A stretch of 64,000 nucleotides of DNA from Spirulina major PCC 6313 (GTDB lineage: Bacteria; Cyanobacteriota; Cyanobacteriia; Cyanobacteriales; Spirulinaceae), in the NCBI RefSeq assembly GCF_001890765.1, contig NZ_KV878783.1, positions 2,501,828 to 2,565,827 of the forward strand, in the 5' to 3' direction. Shown piece by piece: positions 41,514 through 51,686 of the stretch. The first letter of the stretch is position 1. Each line of letters begins with the position of its first letter. The notes beneath the pieces are model-generated. The model was given only the letters and a program-made list of their open reading frames with translations. It was not told the DNA's origin and searched no databases. Made by a program: the position numbers and the translations under genes.

Positions 41514-44132
41514 TTAGCGGGGTTGGCGGGCTTCGATCAAGGCGATCGCACTCGATACACTTTCGGGCGTAATCACCACTAATCCTCCATCTTCCACTTC
41601 ATCTAGCCCCACCGCGATCGCTTTTTCTTCATTCAAAATCACCTCATAGCGAGCATCGGGCTGGGCCTGGGTAATCCCCCGCACGATCAGATCCGCCACG
41701 GCTCCCTCGGCCCGGCCACGTCGATCTTGGTCTTCTTTGACCAAAATGCGATCGAACATATCCGCCGCAAGGGCACCCAACAGAATCAGATCTTCATCGC
41801 GGCGATCGCCCGGTGCGCCCACAATGCCGACCCGCTGACCCTGCCAGTTTTTGACAAAGCCACCGAGGGCCTCGTAGCCCGCCGGATTGTGGGCATAGTC
41901 TACGAGGGCATGGTAGCGATCGAGATCAAACAAATTCATCCGGCCCGGCGTTTGTTCCGACGACAATTGGAAGGTGCGCACCCCTTGGCGAATCTCCTCC
42001 ACATCCACCCCTTGGGCAAACGCCGCCAAACAAGCCGCCAGAGCATTGGCAATCATAAACGGAGCCATCCCCGCCAAGGTAATCGGAATATTTTTCGCCT
42101 CCTCAATCCGGAGCGTCCAATTCCCCTCCATGATCGAGAGATAGCCATTTTCATACACCGCCGCCAACTTACCCCGCCGCAGATGATCTTGCAGCACCGG
42201 ATTGTCCGGGTCCATGGAAAAATACGCGATCTTCGCCTTGGCCCGTTCCGCCATTTTCGCCACCAGCGGATCATCAGCGTTTAACACCGCATAACCACTG
42301 GGCGCAGCCACTTCCGCGATCACACTTTTCACATGGGCCATCTGTTCGACGGTATTAATGTCGCCAATCCCCAGGTGATCCGCCGCCACATTCAGCACCA
42401 CCCCCACATCACATTGATCAAACGCCACACCCGATCGCAAAATCCCCCCCCGTGCCGTTTCTAAAATCGCCACCTCGACGGTGGGGTCTTTGAGAATCAC
42501 CTGGGCACTTTGGGGGCCCGTGGTATCGCCTTTTTCCACCAGGTAATTCCCCACATAAATGCCGTCGGTGGTGGTAAACCCAATGGTTTTACCCGTTTGG
42601 CGGAAAATATGGGCAATTAAACGGGTGGTGGTGGTTTTGCCGTTGGTGCCGGTGATCGCCACGATGGGAATCCGGGGGGACGCACCATCGGGAAAGAGCA
42701 GATCCAATACGGCGGCTCCCACGTTGCGGGGTAGCCCAGCACTGGGGGCCGCGTGCATCCGAAACCCAGGGGCGGCGTTCACTTCCACGATCACCCCATC
42801 GGTCTCTCGCAGGGGCTTGCTGATGTCTGAGGTGACCACATCAATCCCCGCAATATCGAGGCCGATGGTTTTCACGACCCGCTGGGCGATCCAGATGTTT
42901 TCGGGGTGAATTTCGTCGGTGCGATCGATGGCGCTGCCGCCGGTGCTGAGGTTGGCCGTGGCCCGCAGGTAAACGCGCTCACCGTCGGGGGGAATGCTGT
43001 CGAGGCTATAGCCTTGGCGGGCGAGGACATCGGTGGCGGTTTTGTCCAGTTTGATTTTGGTGAGGACGTTGTCATGGCCTTCGCCCCGGCGTGGGTCTTC
43101 GTTGGTGCGATCGATCAATGCGCTGATCGTGTGGTGATCATCACCCACCACATGGGCCGGAATCCGTTCGGCGACGGCCACCACTTTGCCGTTGATGACG
43201 AGAATGCGGTGATCGCTGCCTTGGTAATAGCGTTCGACGATGACGGAGTGGGTTTTGGAGGCTTCGCTGGCGAGGTCGTAGGCTCCTTCGGCTTCGTCCC
43301 AGCTATTGATGTCGATGGTGATGCCGCGGCCATGGTTGCCGTCGAGGGGTTTGAGGACGATGGGGTAGCCGCCCACATCGTCGATCGCATCTTGCAGTTC
43401 ATCGATATAGCGAATGACGGTGCCACGGGGAACGGGAATGCCAGCATCCCGAAGCATGAGTTTCGTGCCTTCTTTGTCGCAGGCGAGTTCGACGCTGAGG
43501 ATGCTGGAGTGGTCGGAGAGGGTGGCTTGGATGCGTTTGGAGTTGGCCCCGTAGCCCAGTTGGATCATCGCTCGCGCACTGAGGTTGAGCCAGGGGATTT
43601 TCCGGGCTTCGGCTTCGGTGATGATGGTTTCAGTGCTGGGCCCAAGGGATGCGTTGGCGGCTAATTCGCGCAGATCGGCTAAGTCCTGTTCGAGTTCGGA
43701 GTCCGGATAGGTGCCGGTGTCTACAATGCTTTGACAGAGGCGGACAGCGGCGCGGCCCGCGTAGCGGCCGGCCTGCTCATCGACATATTCAAAGACGACA
43801 TTGTAAACGCCGCGATCGCCCGTTTCCCGCGTCCGCCCAAACCCGGCTGTCATCCCTGCCATTTCTTGGAGTTCGAGGGCCACATGTTCGATGATATGCC
43901 CCATTAATGTCCCGTTTTGCACCCGTTCGAGAAAGCCACCCCGATACCCCGGTGAACAGTAATGCTCGATCAGGCTGGGCAGAACATCACAGAGACCATC
44001 ATAAAAACCCTCAATTTGGTTGGAATACACCTCGTCGAGATCTTCAAGATCAAGACGCATCACAATCAGCTTCGGGTAGCGAATACTCCAATAGTTCGGG
44101 CCACGTAGGGTGAGAGTCTTGAGGATTTTCAT
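41514..44132 (-). CDS. cphA: Cyanophycin synthetase
   Basis: 872 residues, full length. The N-terminal region is followed by an ATP-grasp domain (about 220-475: GGYPIVLKPLDGNHGRGIT, VIVEVNAAPGFRMH), then a Mur-ligase-like domain (about 490-870: AITGTNGKTTTTRLIAHIF, NVAADHLG, DYAHNPAGYEALGG). CphA polymerises aspartate and arginine into cyanophycin, a nitrogen and carbon store; the two ATPase sites add Asp and Arg in turn. Next to cphB on the same strand, with 134 nt between. Confidence 0.97.
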   Translation of the reverse strand: MKILKTLTLRGPNYWSIRYPKLIVMRLDLEDLDEVYSNQIEGFYDGLCDVLPSLIEHYCSPGYRGGFLERVQNGTLMGHIIEHVALELQEMAGMTAGFGRTRETGDRGVYNVVFEYVDEQAGRYAGRAAVRLCQSIVDTGTYPDSELEQDLADLRELAANASLGPSTETIITEAEARKIPWLNLSARAMIQLGYGANSKRIQATLSDHSSILSVELACDKEGTKLMLRDAGIPVPRGTVIRYIDELQDAIDDVGGYPIVLKPLDGNHGRGITIDINSWDEAEGAYDLASEASKTHSVIVERYYQGSDHRILVINGKVVAVAERIPAHVVGDDHHTISALIDRTNEDPRRGEGHDNVLTKIKLDKTATDVLARQGYSLDSIPPDGERVYLRATANLSTGGSAIDRTDEIHPENIWIAQRVVKTIGLDIAGIDVVTSDISKPLRETDGVIVEVNAAPGFRMHAAPSAGLPRNVGAAVLDLLFPDGASPRIPIVAITGTNGKTTTTRLIAHIFRQTGKTIGFTTTDGIYVGNYLVEKGDTTGPQSAQVILKDPTVEVAILETARGGILRSGVAFDQCDVGVVLNVAADHLGIGDINTVEQMAHVKSVIAEVAAPSGYAVLNADDPLVAKMAERAKAKIAYFSMDPDNPVLQDHLRRGKLAAVYENGYLSIMEGNWTLRIEEAKNIPITLAGMAPFMIANALAACLAAFAQGVDVEEIRQGVRTFQLSSEQTPGRMNLFDLDRYHALVDYAHNPAGYEALGGFVKNWQGQRVGIVGAPGDRRDEDLILLGALAADMFDRILVKEDQDRRGRAEGAVADLIVRGITQAQPDARYEVILNEEKAIAVGLDEVEDGGLVVITPESVSSAIALIEARQPR

Positions 44133-44266
44133 AGGGGATTAAAAATAGGATGAGGAAGACGCACGGATTTCGCCATGGGATAGTGTCTCTTGTGGAAAAG
44201 TTGCCAGACTGTTCATAGAGAACAGTTTCCCAAGGCGGTGTCAAGACCAGGCTCGATCAGGCTTGC

Positions 44267-45097
44267 CTAGGCTGATTTTTCGCCGGTCATGGGGGTGAGA
44301 GGACGACGTTGATGAAGATGGAAGCGATCGCCGTGACACAAAATATGGAGGCGCAAACTATGGAGGCTGAGGGGATCGCTCACGCTCACATCCAGTTGAT
44401 TGGTGTGGGACAAAGACTGCGGATCAACAATGGTGATATTGCCTTTGCCAATCACCTCTAACCAGCCATCATGCTCGAACATGGCGCAGGTATCTTCATC
44501 AATGCCGATGCCGAGGCGATCGGGATGAATCGCCACCGCCGTCAGCAGTCGCGCCATCCGATTTCGGTTATGAAAATGTTGATCGACGATCACTTCCGGG
44601 ATGATTCCCAAGCCCATGGTCATGTCCACGAGGGCACGGTTGGGCGATTCGCCACTGCCGCCGCCGCCAATCATATGATGGCCCATCACCGCTGCCCCGG
44701 CACTGGTGCCGGCCAAACTGAGATCCTGTTGCTGCACGCGCTCCCGGACACGCTCCATAAATGGGGTTTCCGCCAACAGCCCACAGAGGCGGAGTTGATC
44801 GCCACCGGTCATAAAAATGCCGGTGCAGTCTTCAAGGTATTCTAGGTAGTAGGAATCTTCTCCTTGGCTGCGTTCACGAATATCGATTAGTTCGACCCGC
44901 TGCGCCCCCATGTCGGAAAAAATTTGTCGATAGCGATCGCCAACTAAGACAGGTTCCCGCGATGCCGATGGAATGATGCCGATGACCGCATCACTGCCCC
45001 CGGAACGGTTGAAAAAGGTATGTAAAATTTCTCGTCCATGAACCTTGTCTTCCGCACCACCGATCACGAGGATTGCGGTCTTTGTTGGTTTTGGCAT
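44267..45097 (-). CDS. cphB: Cyanophycinase
   Basis: 276 residues from the ATG at 45097 (MPKPTKTAILVIGGAEDK); an ATG at 45133 would add 12. The serine-peptidase nucleophile is in SLAGTSAGAAVMGHHMIGGG. The enzyme cuts cyanophycin into Asp-Arg dipeptides inside the cell. Upstream of cphA on the same strand, the usual cphB-cphA order, so make and break are expressed from the same place. Divergent from trmD. Confidence 0.95.
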   Translation of the reverse strand: MPKPTKTAILVIGGAEDKVHGREILHTFFNRSGGSDAVIGIIPSASREPVLVGDRYRQIFSDMGAQRVELIDIRERSQGEDSYYLEYLEDCTGIFMTGGDQLRLCGLLAETPFMERVRERVQQQDLSLAGTSAGAAVMGHHMIGGGGSGESPNRALVDMTMGLGIIPEVIVDQHFHNRNRMARLLTAVAIHPDRLGIGIDEDTCAMFEHDGWLEVIGKGNITIVDPQSLSHTNQLDVSVSDPLSLHSLRLHILCHGDRFHLHQRRPLTPMTGEKSA

Positions 45098-45214
45098 CTG
45101 GGTCTTTGGAGAATACGATTCGGTTTGCAGCATCTATGGTATCGCTTTTCAGCCGAACACATAACTATCCAGTTTATCGAAAACCCTGAATTTCGCGAAA
45201 TCCCCATCCAGTCT

Positions 45215-45943
45215 ATGCGTTTCGATCTAATCACCCTATTTCCCGACTTTTTCACCTCCCCCCTGCAATCTGGGCTGCTGGCCAAAGCTCTCCAGAATCA
45301 GATCGCTGAGGTAATCTGTACCAATCCACGGGACTTCACCACCGACAAACACCACCGCGTCGATGATGAACCCTACGGCGGCGGCGTGGGGATGCTCCTC
45401 AAGCCCGACCCGATTTTTGCAGCGGTGGAATCTCTGCCCTGCTTGCCCCGTCGCGACATTATCCTGATGTCCCCCCAAGGGGAACCCCTCACCCATCAAC
45501 TCCTCACAACCCTGAGCCACGACTACGATCAACTCGTCTTGATTTGCGGACATTACGAGGGGTTTGATGAACGAATTCGCCATTTAGCGACGCGGGAAAT
45601 TTCCCTGGGGGATTTTGTACTGACGGGGGGAGAAATTCCGGCATTAACCCTGGTTAATGGCGTGACACGCCTCCTGCCGGGCACGGTGGGTAAAACCGAA
45701 TCCCTGAAAACGGAAAGCTTTGCCACAGGGCTGCTAGACTATCCCCAATACACCCGCCCGGCTTCGTTTCGGGGGTGGGACGTGCCGGAGGTGTTGCGTT
45801 CTGGCAACCATGCCGCGATCGCACAATGGCGAACCGAACAACAACACCACCGCACCCGCCAACGTCGCCCCGATCTCTGGGCCACCTGGCAACGCCAAGC
45901 CCAAAACCCGCCGGCTGATCCTGACTCGTCCGGTTCACCTTAA
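45215..45943 (+). CDS. trmD: tRNA (guanine-N1)-methyltransferase
   Basis: 242 residues from the ATG at 45215 (MRFDLITLFPDFF); the frame is open to 45038 but that part overlaps cphB. TrmD puts m1G37 into tRNA using S-adenosylmethionine, bound in the trefoil knot LICGHYEGFDERIRHL, ISLGDFVLTGGE, VNGVTRLLPGTVG. The C-terminus is a helical domain with a basic tail. Cytosolic and essential in most bacteria. Confidence 0.96.
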   Translation: MRFDLITLFPDFFTSPLQSGLLAKALQNQIAEVICTNPRDFTTDKHHRVDDEPYGGGVGMLLKPDPIFAAVESLPCLPRRDIILMSPQGEPLTHQLLTTLSHDYDQLVLICGHYEGFDERIRHLATREISLGDFVLTGGEIPALTLVNGVTRLLPGTVGKTESLKTESFATGLLDYPQYTRPASFRGWDVPEVLRSGNHAAIAQWRTEQQHHRTRQRRPDLWATWQRQAQNPPADPDSSGSP

Positions 45944-45979
45944 CCCTTGGGTGTAGTGTGATTACCTGAATAGACGATA

Positions 45980-47294
45980 GCTTGAAAGCCCTGTGGCTTT
46001 AGCCCAGGGATGAAAAGCAACGGCGGCTTTAGCCGCATTCTTACGCCAGATATGCTAGTACAAGGGAATGATTGTACTTGAGTTCAAAGCACGGGTAAAG
46101 CCTGCCCAGGCTACCGCTATAGACGACGCTATCCGGACATCTCAGTTTGTCCGTAATAAGGCGTTGCGCTATTGGATGGATAGCCAAGATGTGGGCAAAT
46201 ACGACCTTAGCAAGCTCTGCAAAGCGTTAGCTGAGGAGTTTCCCTTTGCTAAGAAACTCAATTCCATGGCGCGTCAGGCTTCAGCAGAACGGGCCTGGAG
46301 TTCCATCAGTCGCTTCTATGAGTATGGCAAAAAGGGTATTAAGCCCGTAGGATTCCCCAAGTTCAAGAAGCATTCCCGCTCGGTGGAATACAAAACCTCC
46401 GGCTGGAAACTACTGGGGCCGAAGCGTATCAAATTCACCGATGGCTTCGGGATTGGGGAATTGCGGTTGATCGGCACCTACGATCTGGCCCGCTATGACG
46501 AATCCCTAATTAAGCGAGTTCGCCTCGTTCGTCGTGCCGATGGCTACTATGTTCAGTTCTGCATCCAGGTTAATGTTCAGGTGCAGAGTGAGCCGAGTCA
46601 AAAAGCTGTTGGCCTTGACCTAGGGTTGCGGTATTTCATCGCTGCCAGTGATGGCACTGTGGTGGAAACGCCGCAGTTCTATCGTAAGTCTGAAAGGCGG
46701 TTGAATAGAGCCAATCGGCAGAAGTCCAGAAAGTACCGTAAGGGGGCAAAACCACAGTCGAGGAACTATCACAAGGCTAGGAACCGATACGCCCGGAAGC
46801 ATTTAAGGGTAAGTAGGCAGCGTAATGAGTGGGCGAAGAGCATCGCCTACTGCGTCATCCAATCTAACGATTTGGTGGCCTATGAGGACTTGAATGTGAA
46901 AGGGTTGGTTCGCAATCGGCATCTGGCTAAGTCGATTAGTGATGCGGGATGGTCAACGTTTCGCCGTTGGTTGGAGTATTTTGGCAGGAAATATGGGAAG
47001 GCAACGGTGGCCGTTCCTCCCCACTATACGAGCCAGGATTGCTCAAGCTGCGGCAAGCGGGTACATAAGGCACTCTCAGTCAGAACCCATCACTGTCCGC
47101 ATTGCGGCTATGAGGCTGACCGAGATGTGAATGCTGCCATCAACATCCTGCGCCTTGGACTCACTACCGTGGGGCACACGGGAAGTTATACGCTTGGGGA
47201 GATTGGGCCTCTGGCTGAGTTGGAGCAATCCTGCTGAGTTAAGTCCGGTCGATGAACCAAGAATCCCCGTCGCTGTCTTCGCGGGGAGTGTCAA
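45980..47294 (+). mobile_element. IS200/IS605-type element with TnpB only, second
   Basis: Left part has hairpins CCCTG/CAGGG around 45989-46010 and GCGGC-TTTA-GCCGC around 46023-46036; right part has CCCCG/CGGGG around 47265-47286 and ends GAGTGTCAA near 47294, like the element at 30711. No tnpA. Left boundary approximate; inserted after trmD. Confidence 0.7.
46068..47237 (+). CDS. tnpB: TnpB RNA-guided endonuclease (IS605 OrfB)
   Basis: 389 residues, complete, of the same subgroup as 29473 (shared FVRNKALRYW, SVEYKTSGWKL, ADGYYVQFCI). RuvC residues: D184 in AVGLDLGLRYF, E in LVAYEDLNVK, and YEADRDVNAAINIL. Zinc finger CSSCGKRVHKALSVRTHHC-PHC. Guide RNA would come from the 3' end up to the right hairpin near 47286. 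Intact, so probably functional. The tail LGEIGPLAELEQSC is variable between copies. Confidence 0.93.
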   Translation: MIVLEFKARVKPAQATAIDDAIRTSQFVRNKALRYWMDSQDVGKYDLSKLCKALAEEFPFAKKLNSMARQASAERAWSSISRFYEYGKKGIKPVGFPKFKKHSRSVEYKTSGWKLLGPKRIKFTDGFGIGELRLIGTYDLARYDESLIKRVRLVRRADGYYVQFCIQVNVQVQSEPSQKAVGLDLGLRYFIAASDGTVVETPQFYRKSERRLNRANRQKSRKYRKGAKPQSRNYHKARNRYARKHLRVSRQRNEWAKSIAYCVIQSNDLVAYEDLNVKGLVRNRHLAKSISDAGWSTFRRWLEYFGRKYGKATVAVPPHYTSQDCSSCGKRVHKALSVRTHHCPHCGYEADRDVNAAINILRLGLTTVGHTGSYTLGEIGPLAELEQSC

Positions 47295-47359
47295 AGCCCG
47301 AAGCGTGATGGTCCGCTGTCATTTGTTGTATCGAGATTGTTGTATTGAGGTAGTTTTTA

Positions 47360-48136
47360 ATGTTCAACCTGCGCCATTGGTTCACCGCCCTCGCCGCCTG
47401 CGGCCTCTGTCTCACCAGTCCTCTGTTGACCCCTCCCAGTTCTGCTGCGATCTTTGACAATCAACGGGTTGATGAACGCCGCTTTATCTTACTCGCATCC
47501 CCCTTTGGCGTGGAAAAACGCAGCTATCAGTTACTGATCGTCGAACAACTGTCCAACCGTCGGCCCTGCTGGCAAGAATATGACGGCGAACCGACACGGG
47601 TTGATCCTCTCCTTTTTAACTTTGACTTCAGCGACATCTGTAACCGCCTCACCGACAGCAACGGCTACTCGTTGCGCATTGGCAGCGAAGACCTCGGCTG
47701 GCGCTTTATTCTCTCCGTCGTGCCCCAAGGTAACGAGTTGGTATTAATGGCCAATTCCCCCCGCGAACCCAACGTTCGGATTCCCATTGGCCGCACCCGT
47801 GGCCTCGCCGATGGCTATCTCAAAATCCATCTCGATGAGGGTTGGGAACTGACCCGCCGCACCTATCAAAATCGCCCCTTGGGTCACATCTATTTAACCG
47901 GTGATCCCCAGTTGGTGTCCGTGCCCAGTGGTGGCCCTGTGGGGATTAATAGCGGCCCCCTGCCGTCGGACTCTTTGCCCCCGGCGGAGCGCGAAATCAT
48001 CATTACCCCCCTTCCCCCCCGCACGGCCCCCGTCCCCCAACCGCCCCAACAACGTCCATTACCCACACCGCCCGTCGATCCTACACCGAGCGATCGCCCC
48101 CTCCCCCCGCCAGAGCGACGCATTCCCACCCTCTAA
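47360..48136 (+). CDS. DUF3747-type secreted protein with Pro-rich tail
   Basis: 258 residues. Signal peptide to about residue 30 (TPPSSA), then the DUF3747 body (IFDNQRVDERRFILLASPFG, YQLLIVEQLSNRRPCW, DPLLFNFDFSDICNRLTDSNGYSLR, GWRFILSVV) and a tail from about 200 rich in proline (PPRTAPVPQPPQQRPLP). Exported; many cyanobacteria have several. Role unknown. Confidence 0.85.
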   Translation: MFNLRHWFTALAACGLCLTSPLLTPPSSAAIFDNQRVDERRFILLASPFGVEKRSYQLLIVEQLSNRRPCWQEYDGEPTRVDPLLFNFDFSDICNRLTDSNGYSLRIGSEDLGWRFILSVVPQGNELVLMANSPREPNVRIPIGRTRGLADGYLKIHLDEGWELTRRTYQNRPLGHIYLTGDPQLVSVPSGGPVGINSGPLPSDSLPPAEREIIITPLPPRTAPVPQPPQQRPLPTPPVDPTPSDRPLPPPERRIPTL

Positions 48137-48222
48137 CCCTCGCCGGACTCTCGCCGTTTGGTGGGCGGTTCCCAATCCCTGTAGAATGAGGGGAGCAAAT
48201 TTTCCATGGGTTACTTTTGGGC

Positions 48223-49149
48223 ATGGTCACAACGGATGAACAACAAGCCGCAACCCCAGCACCAGACTTTGATCTGGCTGCTTATCTTCAGCAGCAACAA
48301 ACTAAAGTAGAAGCAGCATTGGCGGCCTCTGTCCCGACGGCAGAACCGCCCAAAATCTACGAAGCGATGCGCTACTCGCTGCTGGCGGGGGGGAAGCGGT
48401 TACGGCCCATCCTTTGTTTGGCAACCTGTGAACTGCTCGGCGGCACGGAGGCGATGGCCATGGCTACCGCCTGCGCCCTGGAGATGATTCACACCATGTC
48501 GCTGATCCACGATGATCTACCCGCGATGGATAATGACGACTATCGGCGCGGTAAGCTGACGAACCATAAGGTTTACGGCGATGATATTGCGATTTTGGCG
48601 GGGGATGCGCTGCTGGCCTATGCCTTTGAATATATTGCCGACCAGACCTCCGATGTGCCGCCGGCCCAAGTGTTGAAGGTGGTTGCCCATGTGGGGCGGG
48701 CTGTGGGGGCGGCGGGCTTGGTGGGGGGCCAGGTGATGGATTTGGAATCGGAAGGAAAACCCGATGTCACCGCTGAGATGCTGACCTTTATCCACACCCA
48801 TAAAACCGGGGCGCTGCTAGAGGCTTGTGTGACCTGTGGGGCAATTTTGGCCGGGGCGGGGGATGCTGATTTACAGCGATTGTCGCGCTATGCCCAAAAT
48901 ATTGGCTTGGCGTTCCAGATTATTGATGACATTTTGGATATTACGGCGACCCAAGCTGAATTGGGGAAAACCGCCGGGAAAGATTTACAAGCGCAAAAGG
49001 CGACTTATCCTAGTTTGTGGGGGTTGGAGGCTTCGCGTCAGGAGGCGGATCGTTTGGTGACGGAGGCGATCGCACAACTCGACCCCTACGGCCCAGCGGC
49101 TGCTCCCCTCGCTGCGATCGCTCACTTCATTACGGCGCGTAAGAATTAG
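48223..49149 (+). CDS. crtE: Geranylgeranyl diphosphate synthase
   Basis: 308 residues from the ATG at 48223; a TTG two codons earlier is unlikely. A trans-isoprenyl synthase with the first aspartate motif in [12 protein letters not shown] and the second in [21 protein letters not shown] and [11 protein letters not shown] are also typical. It makes the C20 diphosphate for chlorophyll, carotenoids and quinones. A divergent PAP2 gene follows 17 nt after, same strand, a pairing frequent in cyanobacteria. Confidence 0.94.
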   Translation: MVTTDEQQAATPAPDFDLAAYLQQQQTKVEAALAASVPTAEPPKIYEAMRYSLLAGGKRLRPILCLATCELLGGTEAMAMATACALEMIHTMSLIHDDLPAMDNDDYRRGKLTNHKVYGDDIAILAGDALLAYAFEYIADQTSDVPPAQVLKVVAHVGRAVGAAGLVGGQVMDLESEGKPDVTAEMLTFIHTHKTGALLEACVTCGAILAGAGDADLQRLSRYAQNIGLAFQIIDDILDITATQAELGKTAGKDLQAQKATYPSLWGLEASRQEADRLVTEAIAQLDPYGPAAAPLAAIAHFITARKN

Positions 49150-49166
49150 AGGGCAACGGAAACACA

Positions 49167-49631
49167 ATGCAAGAGTTTAATTCGATCCTCAGTAACCACG
49201 TCCTACTGGTGGCCATTATTGCCTGTCTGATTGCTCAGGTGCTGAAGTTAATCATCAGCTTGATTCAAAAACAGCGTTTGGATGTGCGTCACCTGTTCAG
49301 CACCGGCGGGATGCCCAGTTCGCACTCGGCGCTGGTGTCTGCCCTGGCGACGGGGGTCGGCCAAGCGAAGGGGTGGAATAGTGCGGAGTTTGCGATCGCA
49401 TCTATCTTTGCGGTGATCGTCATGTACGATGCCGCCGGAGTCCGCCAAGCCGCCGGGAAACAAGCCCGCATCCTCAACCAAATCCTCGACGAAATGTTCC
49501 AAGAAGGCAAAGAACTCAACGAAGAACGCCTGAAAGAACTCCTTGGCCATACTCCCTTTCAAGTCTTGATGGGCCTGGCGTTGGGAATTAGCATCTCCCT
49601 TCTCGCCGGTATGATGGCCACGCCCGTGTAG
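49167..49631 (+). CDS. Divergent PAP2-family membrane protein (DUF212)
   Basis: 154 residues with about four membrane segments and GGMPSSHSALVSALATGVG. This divergent acid-phosphatase family is related to undecaprenyl/lipid phosphatases; activity here is not proven. Follows crtE by 17 nt, suggesting a common job with prenyl phosphates. A strong hairpin follows. Confidence 0.87.
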   Translation: MQEFNSILSNHVLLVAIIACLIAQVLKLIISLIQKQRLDVRHLFSTGGMPSSHSALVSALATGVGQAKGWNSAEFAIASIFAVIVMYDAAGVRQAAGKQARILNQILDEMFQEGKELNEERLKELLGHTPFQVLMGLALGISISLLAGMMATPV

Positions 49632-49632
49632 T

Positions 49633-49664
49633 GCGAAGCCCTCTCCTGTGGGAGAGGGCTTCGC
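49633..49664. terminator. Hairpin between convergent genes
   Basis: GCGAAGCCCTCTCC, loop TGTG, GGAGAGGGCTTCGC: a perfect 14-bp stem. Between the PAP2 gene (plus) and the secreted-protein gene ending at 49685 (minus); can serve both. Confidence 0.75.
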
Positions 49665-49684
49665 TTCGCGTTTCTAGATTCGGC

Positions 49685-50362
49685 TTAGATGCGCTGATCG
49701 AGGGTGGTGGCGAGGGTTAATAATTCCACAAGGGGCGCTTGATCTTGGGGATACATGATCGCCGTGAACAGCCCCACAGTCCCCCGCCGGAACGTGACGA
49801 GATCGCTACTGAATTGGGTATCGTAGAGGGTCAAACCGAGGTGAATCCCAGCGGCGCGATCGCCCACCCCGTTCACCGTTTCTAGGGTTTCATAGCGGGT
49901 GAGAGCAATGCCATCCATCGGGGCGAGGCGTTGTTGGATTAATTCGGTGATTTTGATTTGCTGGTCCGGCTGTTGGGATTGGGTCAGGTAATAGTCAAAC
50001 AGTTCCGGATCGCTAACTACGCCATTGAACCCCACCACCACTTGCAAGCGGGTGGGGTGAATATAGACGTAAAAGTCTTCGGGACTGACACCGCTTTGCT
50101 GAAACTGACCGCTGAGGGCTTCGAGTTGCTGCACCATTTGCGCGGCGACGGCGGGGGGCGGCTCGATAAAACCTTGGGGCAGATCCGCCAGAGTTAACTT
50201 GAGCGCAGCCTCGGCGGGGGCTTGGGCGATCTGTACTGCCGCGATTTCAGCAGGGGGGGTGATGGGGCCGGGATCAATGGCGATCGCCGGCGACCCCTGC
50301 AACAGGCCAGGCAAAACCAGCGCACTTAAACCAAGACCACATAGAGCTAGAGGGTGTTGCAT
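49685..50362 (-). CDS. Secreted protein, function unknown
   Basis: 225 residues. Signal peptide ends near GSPAIA. Mature part begins with a Pro/Ala-rich linker, then an alpha/beta domain (LTLADLPQGFIEPP, DFYVYIHPTRLQVVVGFNG, GVGDRAAGIHLGL, FRRGTVGLFTAIMYP). The pattern DLPxGF with a later GDxxAG segment occurs in many cyanobacterial exported proteins. No enzymatic motif. Single gene. Confidence 0.68.
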   Translation of the reverse strand: MQHPLALCGLGLSALVLPGLLQGSPAIAIDPGPITPPAEIAAVQIAQAPAEAALKLTLADLPQGFIEPPPAVAAQMVQQLEALSGQFQQSGVSPEDFYVYIHPTRLQVVVGFNGVVSDPELFDYYLTQSQQPDQQIKITELIQQRLAPMDGIALTRYETLETVNGVGDRAAGIHLGLTLYDTQFSSDLVTFRRGTVGLFTAIMYPQDQAPLVELLTLATTLDQRI

Positions 50363-50501
50363 TGTATTCGGGAGAAGTAATGGACTGAAGGCGAATTGAG
50401 ATCATTCACACTGACGATCTAAGGTGCGATCGCCCTGGAATATGTTCCCACGCTAGCAAACCCCTCAGCCCAACGGCCGCAAATTCCGCACCCTGTCGCC
50501 C

Positions 50502-51686
50502 TTAACTTTGGGACAATCGCTGCACCGTTTCGCCCCCTAAACGACGGGCGGCATCTTCTAAGAGTGCCGGGATTTTTTGACGGTGGGGGCTATGTTGGAG
50601 CGATCGCTCGATGCGACTCCGATCGATCGGATCACTCGCCTGTTTACCGGGGAACCAATGTCCCCCATTATTCAACAGGTTATACCGCGCCTTCCCATAG
50701 TCCACCATGTCATAGGCGATCGCTAAATTGCGCAACCATAAAATCGTCTTCACCCCAATCTCATCCGGCACATGGTGGGGATCAGGCAACCCCTGATCCC
50801 ACGTTTCCACCCACTCTTTCCCCAAACAGCGAATCGCCTCCTGCTCCAACCGCTCCAAAATCGGCGGCAACAAGTCCCCCGCCTGCGCCAACACCGGCAA
50901 CGTCTTTAAATGTTCATCAAAATCCGTCGGCCGCGCTGCCCCCACCGACAGAGTATGCACCTCCGGATGGGACAAACAAAACAGATTATTAAACACCATC
51001 GGACTCAAGGGCGCACAAAGCTCCACCAACTTCGGCGGCGGTGCATACAAGTGACCCCCTTTGTCGGACGGACTGATAATAAATACCCCCATATCCTGCC
51101 CTTGGGCCGCCTCAATCGCCGGCCAATTGCCTTGATTAATGTAGTACCAATGCAAATTCACATAGTCAAACAGCCCCGTTTCAATGGCCCGACAGATCAC
51201 ATCCGTCGGCCCGTGGGTCGAAAACCCCACATGGCGAATCCGTCCCTGGGCTTGGAACTCCCGCACCACATCCAAACAGCCCCCCGGCCGGATCGTATCC
51301 GTCAAATTGTCCGGTGTATTAATGCCGTGAATCCCCAGCAGATCAACAGAGTCCAACTGCAACAACTGGAGGGATTTTTCTAAGGTGTCACGAAACTCCT
51401 GCGCATCCGGCTTAGGTGACACCTTGGTTTGTACGATGATCTGCTCACGGGGTAACGTCGGTAAAATTCGCCCCAATTGCAGTTCCGATGTGCCATAGCC
51501 CCGCGCCGTCTCAATATGATTAATCCCTAATTCCAAAGACCGGCGAATCGTTGCCTCTAGATTCGCCTGACCCTCTGGGGGAATTTCGGCCCAGGGCTGA
51601 TCTTGCCATTTGTGTTGATACCGCATTCCCCCGCAGGAAAAGACGGGCATGGATAATTCAGTGCGACCAAAACGACGATATTGCAT
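50502..51686 (-). CDS. Aldo/keto reductase
   Basis: 394 residues, an AKR barrel plus a C-terminal extension. QYRRFGRTELSMPVFSCGG start, LELGINHIETARGYGTSE, QTKVSPKPDA with the lysine, VDLLGIHGINTPD with the histidine. At the usual DTAxxYG motif the aspartate is glutamate (ETARGYG), so the catalytic residue is shifted. The last 130 residues (about 265-394) are helical and outside the usual AKR. NADPH-dependent reduction is inferred. Single gene. Confidence 0.88.
   Translation of the reverse strand: MQYRRFGRTELSMPVFSCGGMRYQHKWQDQPWAEIPPEGQANLEATIRRSLELGINHIETARGYGTSELQLGRILPTLPREQIIVQTKVSPKPDAQEFRDTLEKSLQLLQLDSVDLLGIHGINTPDNLTDTIRPGGCLDVVREFQAQGRIRHVGFSTHGPTDVICRAIETGLFDYVNLHWYYINQGNWPAIEAAQGQDMGVFIISPSDKGGHLYAPPPKLVELCAPLSPMVFNNLFCLSHPEVHTLSVGAARPTDFDEHLKTLPVLAQAGDLLPPILERLEQEAIRCLGKEWVETWDQGLPDPHHVPDEIGVKTILWLRNLAIAYDMVDYGKARYNLLNNGGHWFPGKQASDPIDRSRIERSLQHSPHRQKIPALLEDAARRLGGETVQRLSQS

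Noticed and set aside
42906..43664. 252-codon open frame opposite cphA
   Set aside because: It is an antisense shadow: cphA is certain by its motifs, and the antisense product is low-complexity Gly/Ala/Val without a start signal.
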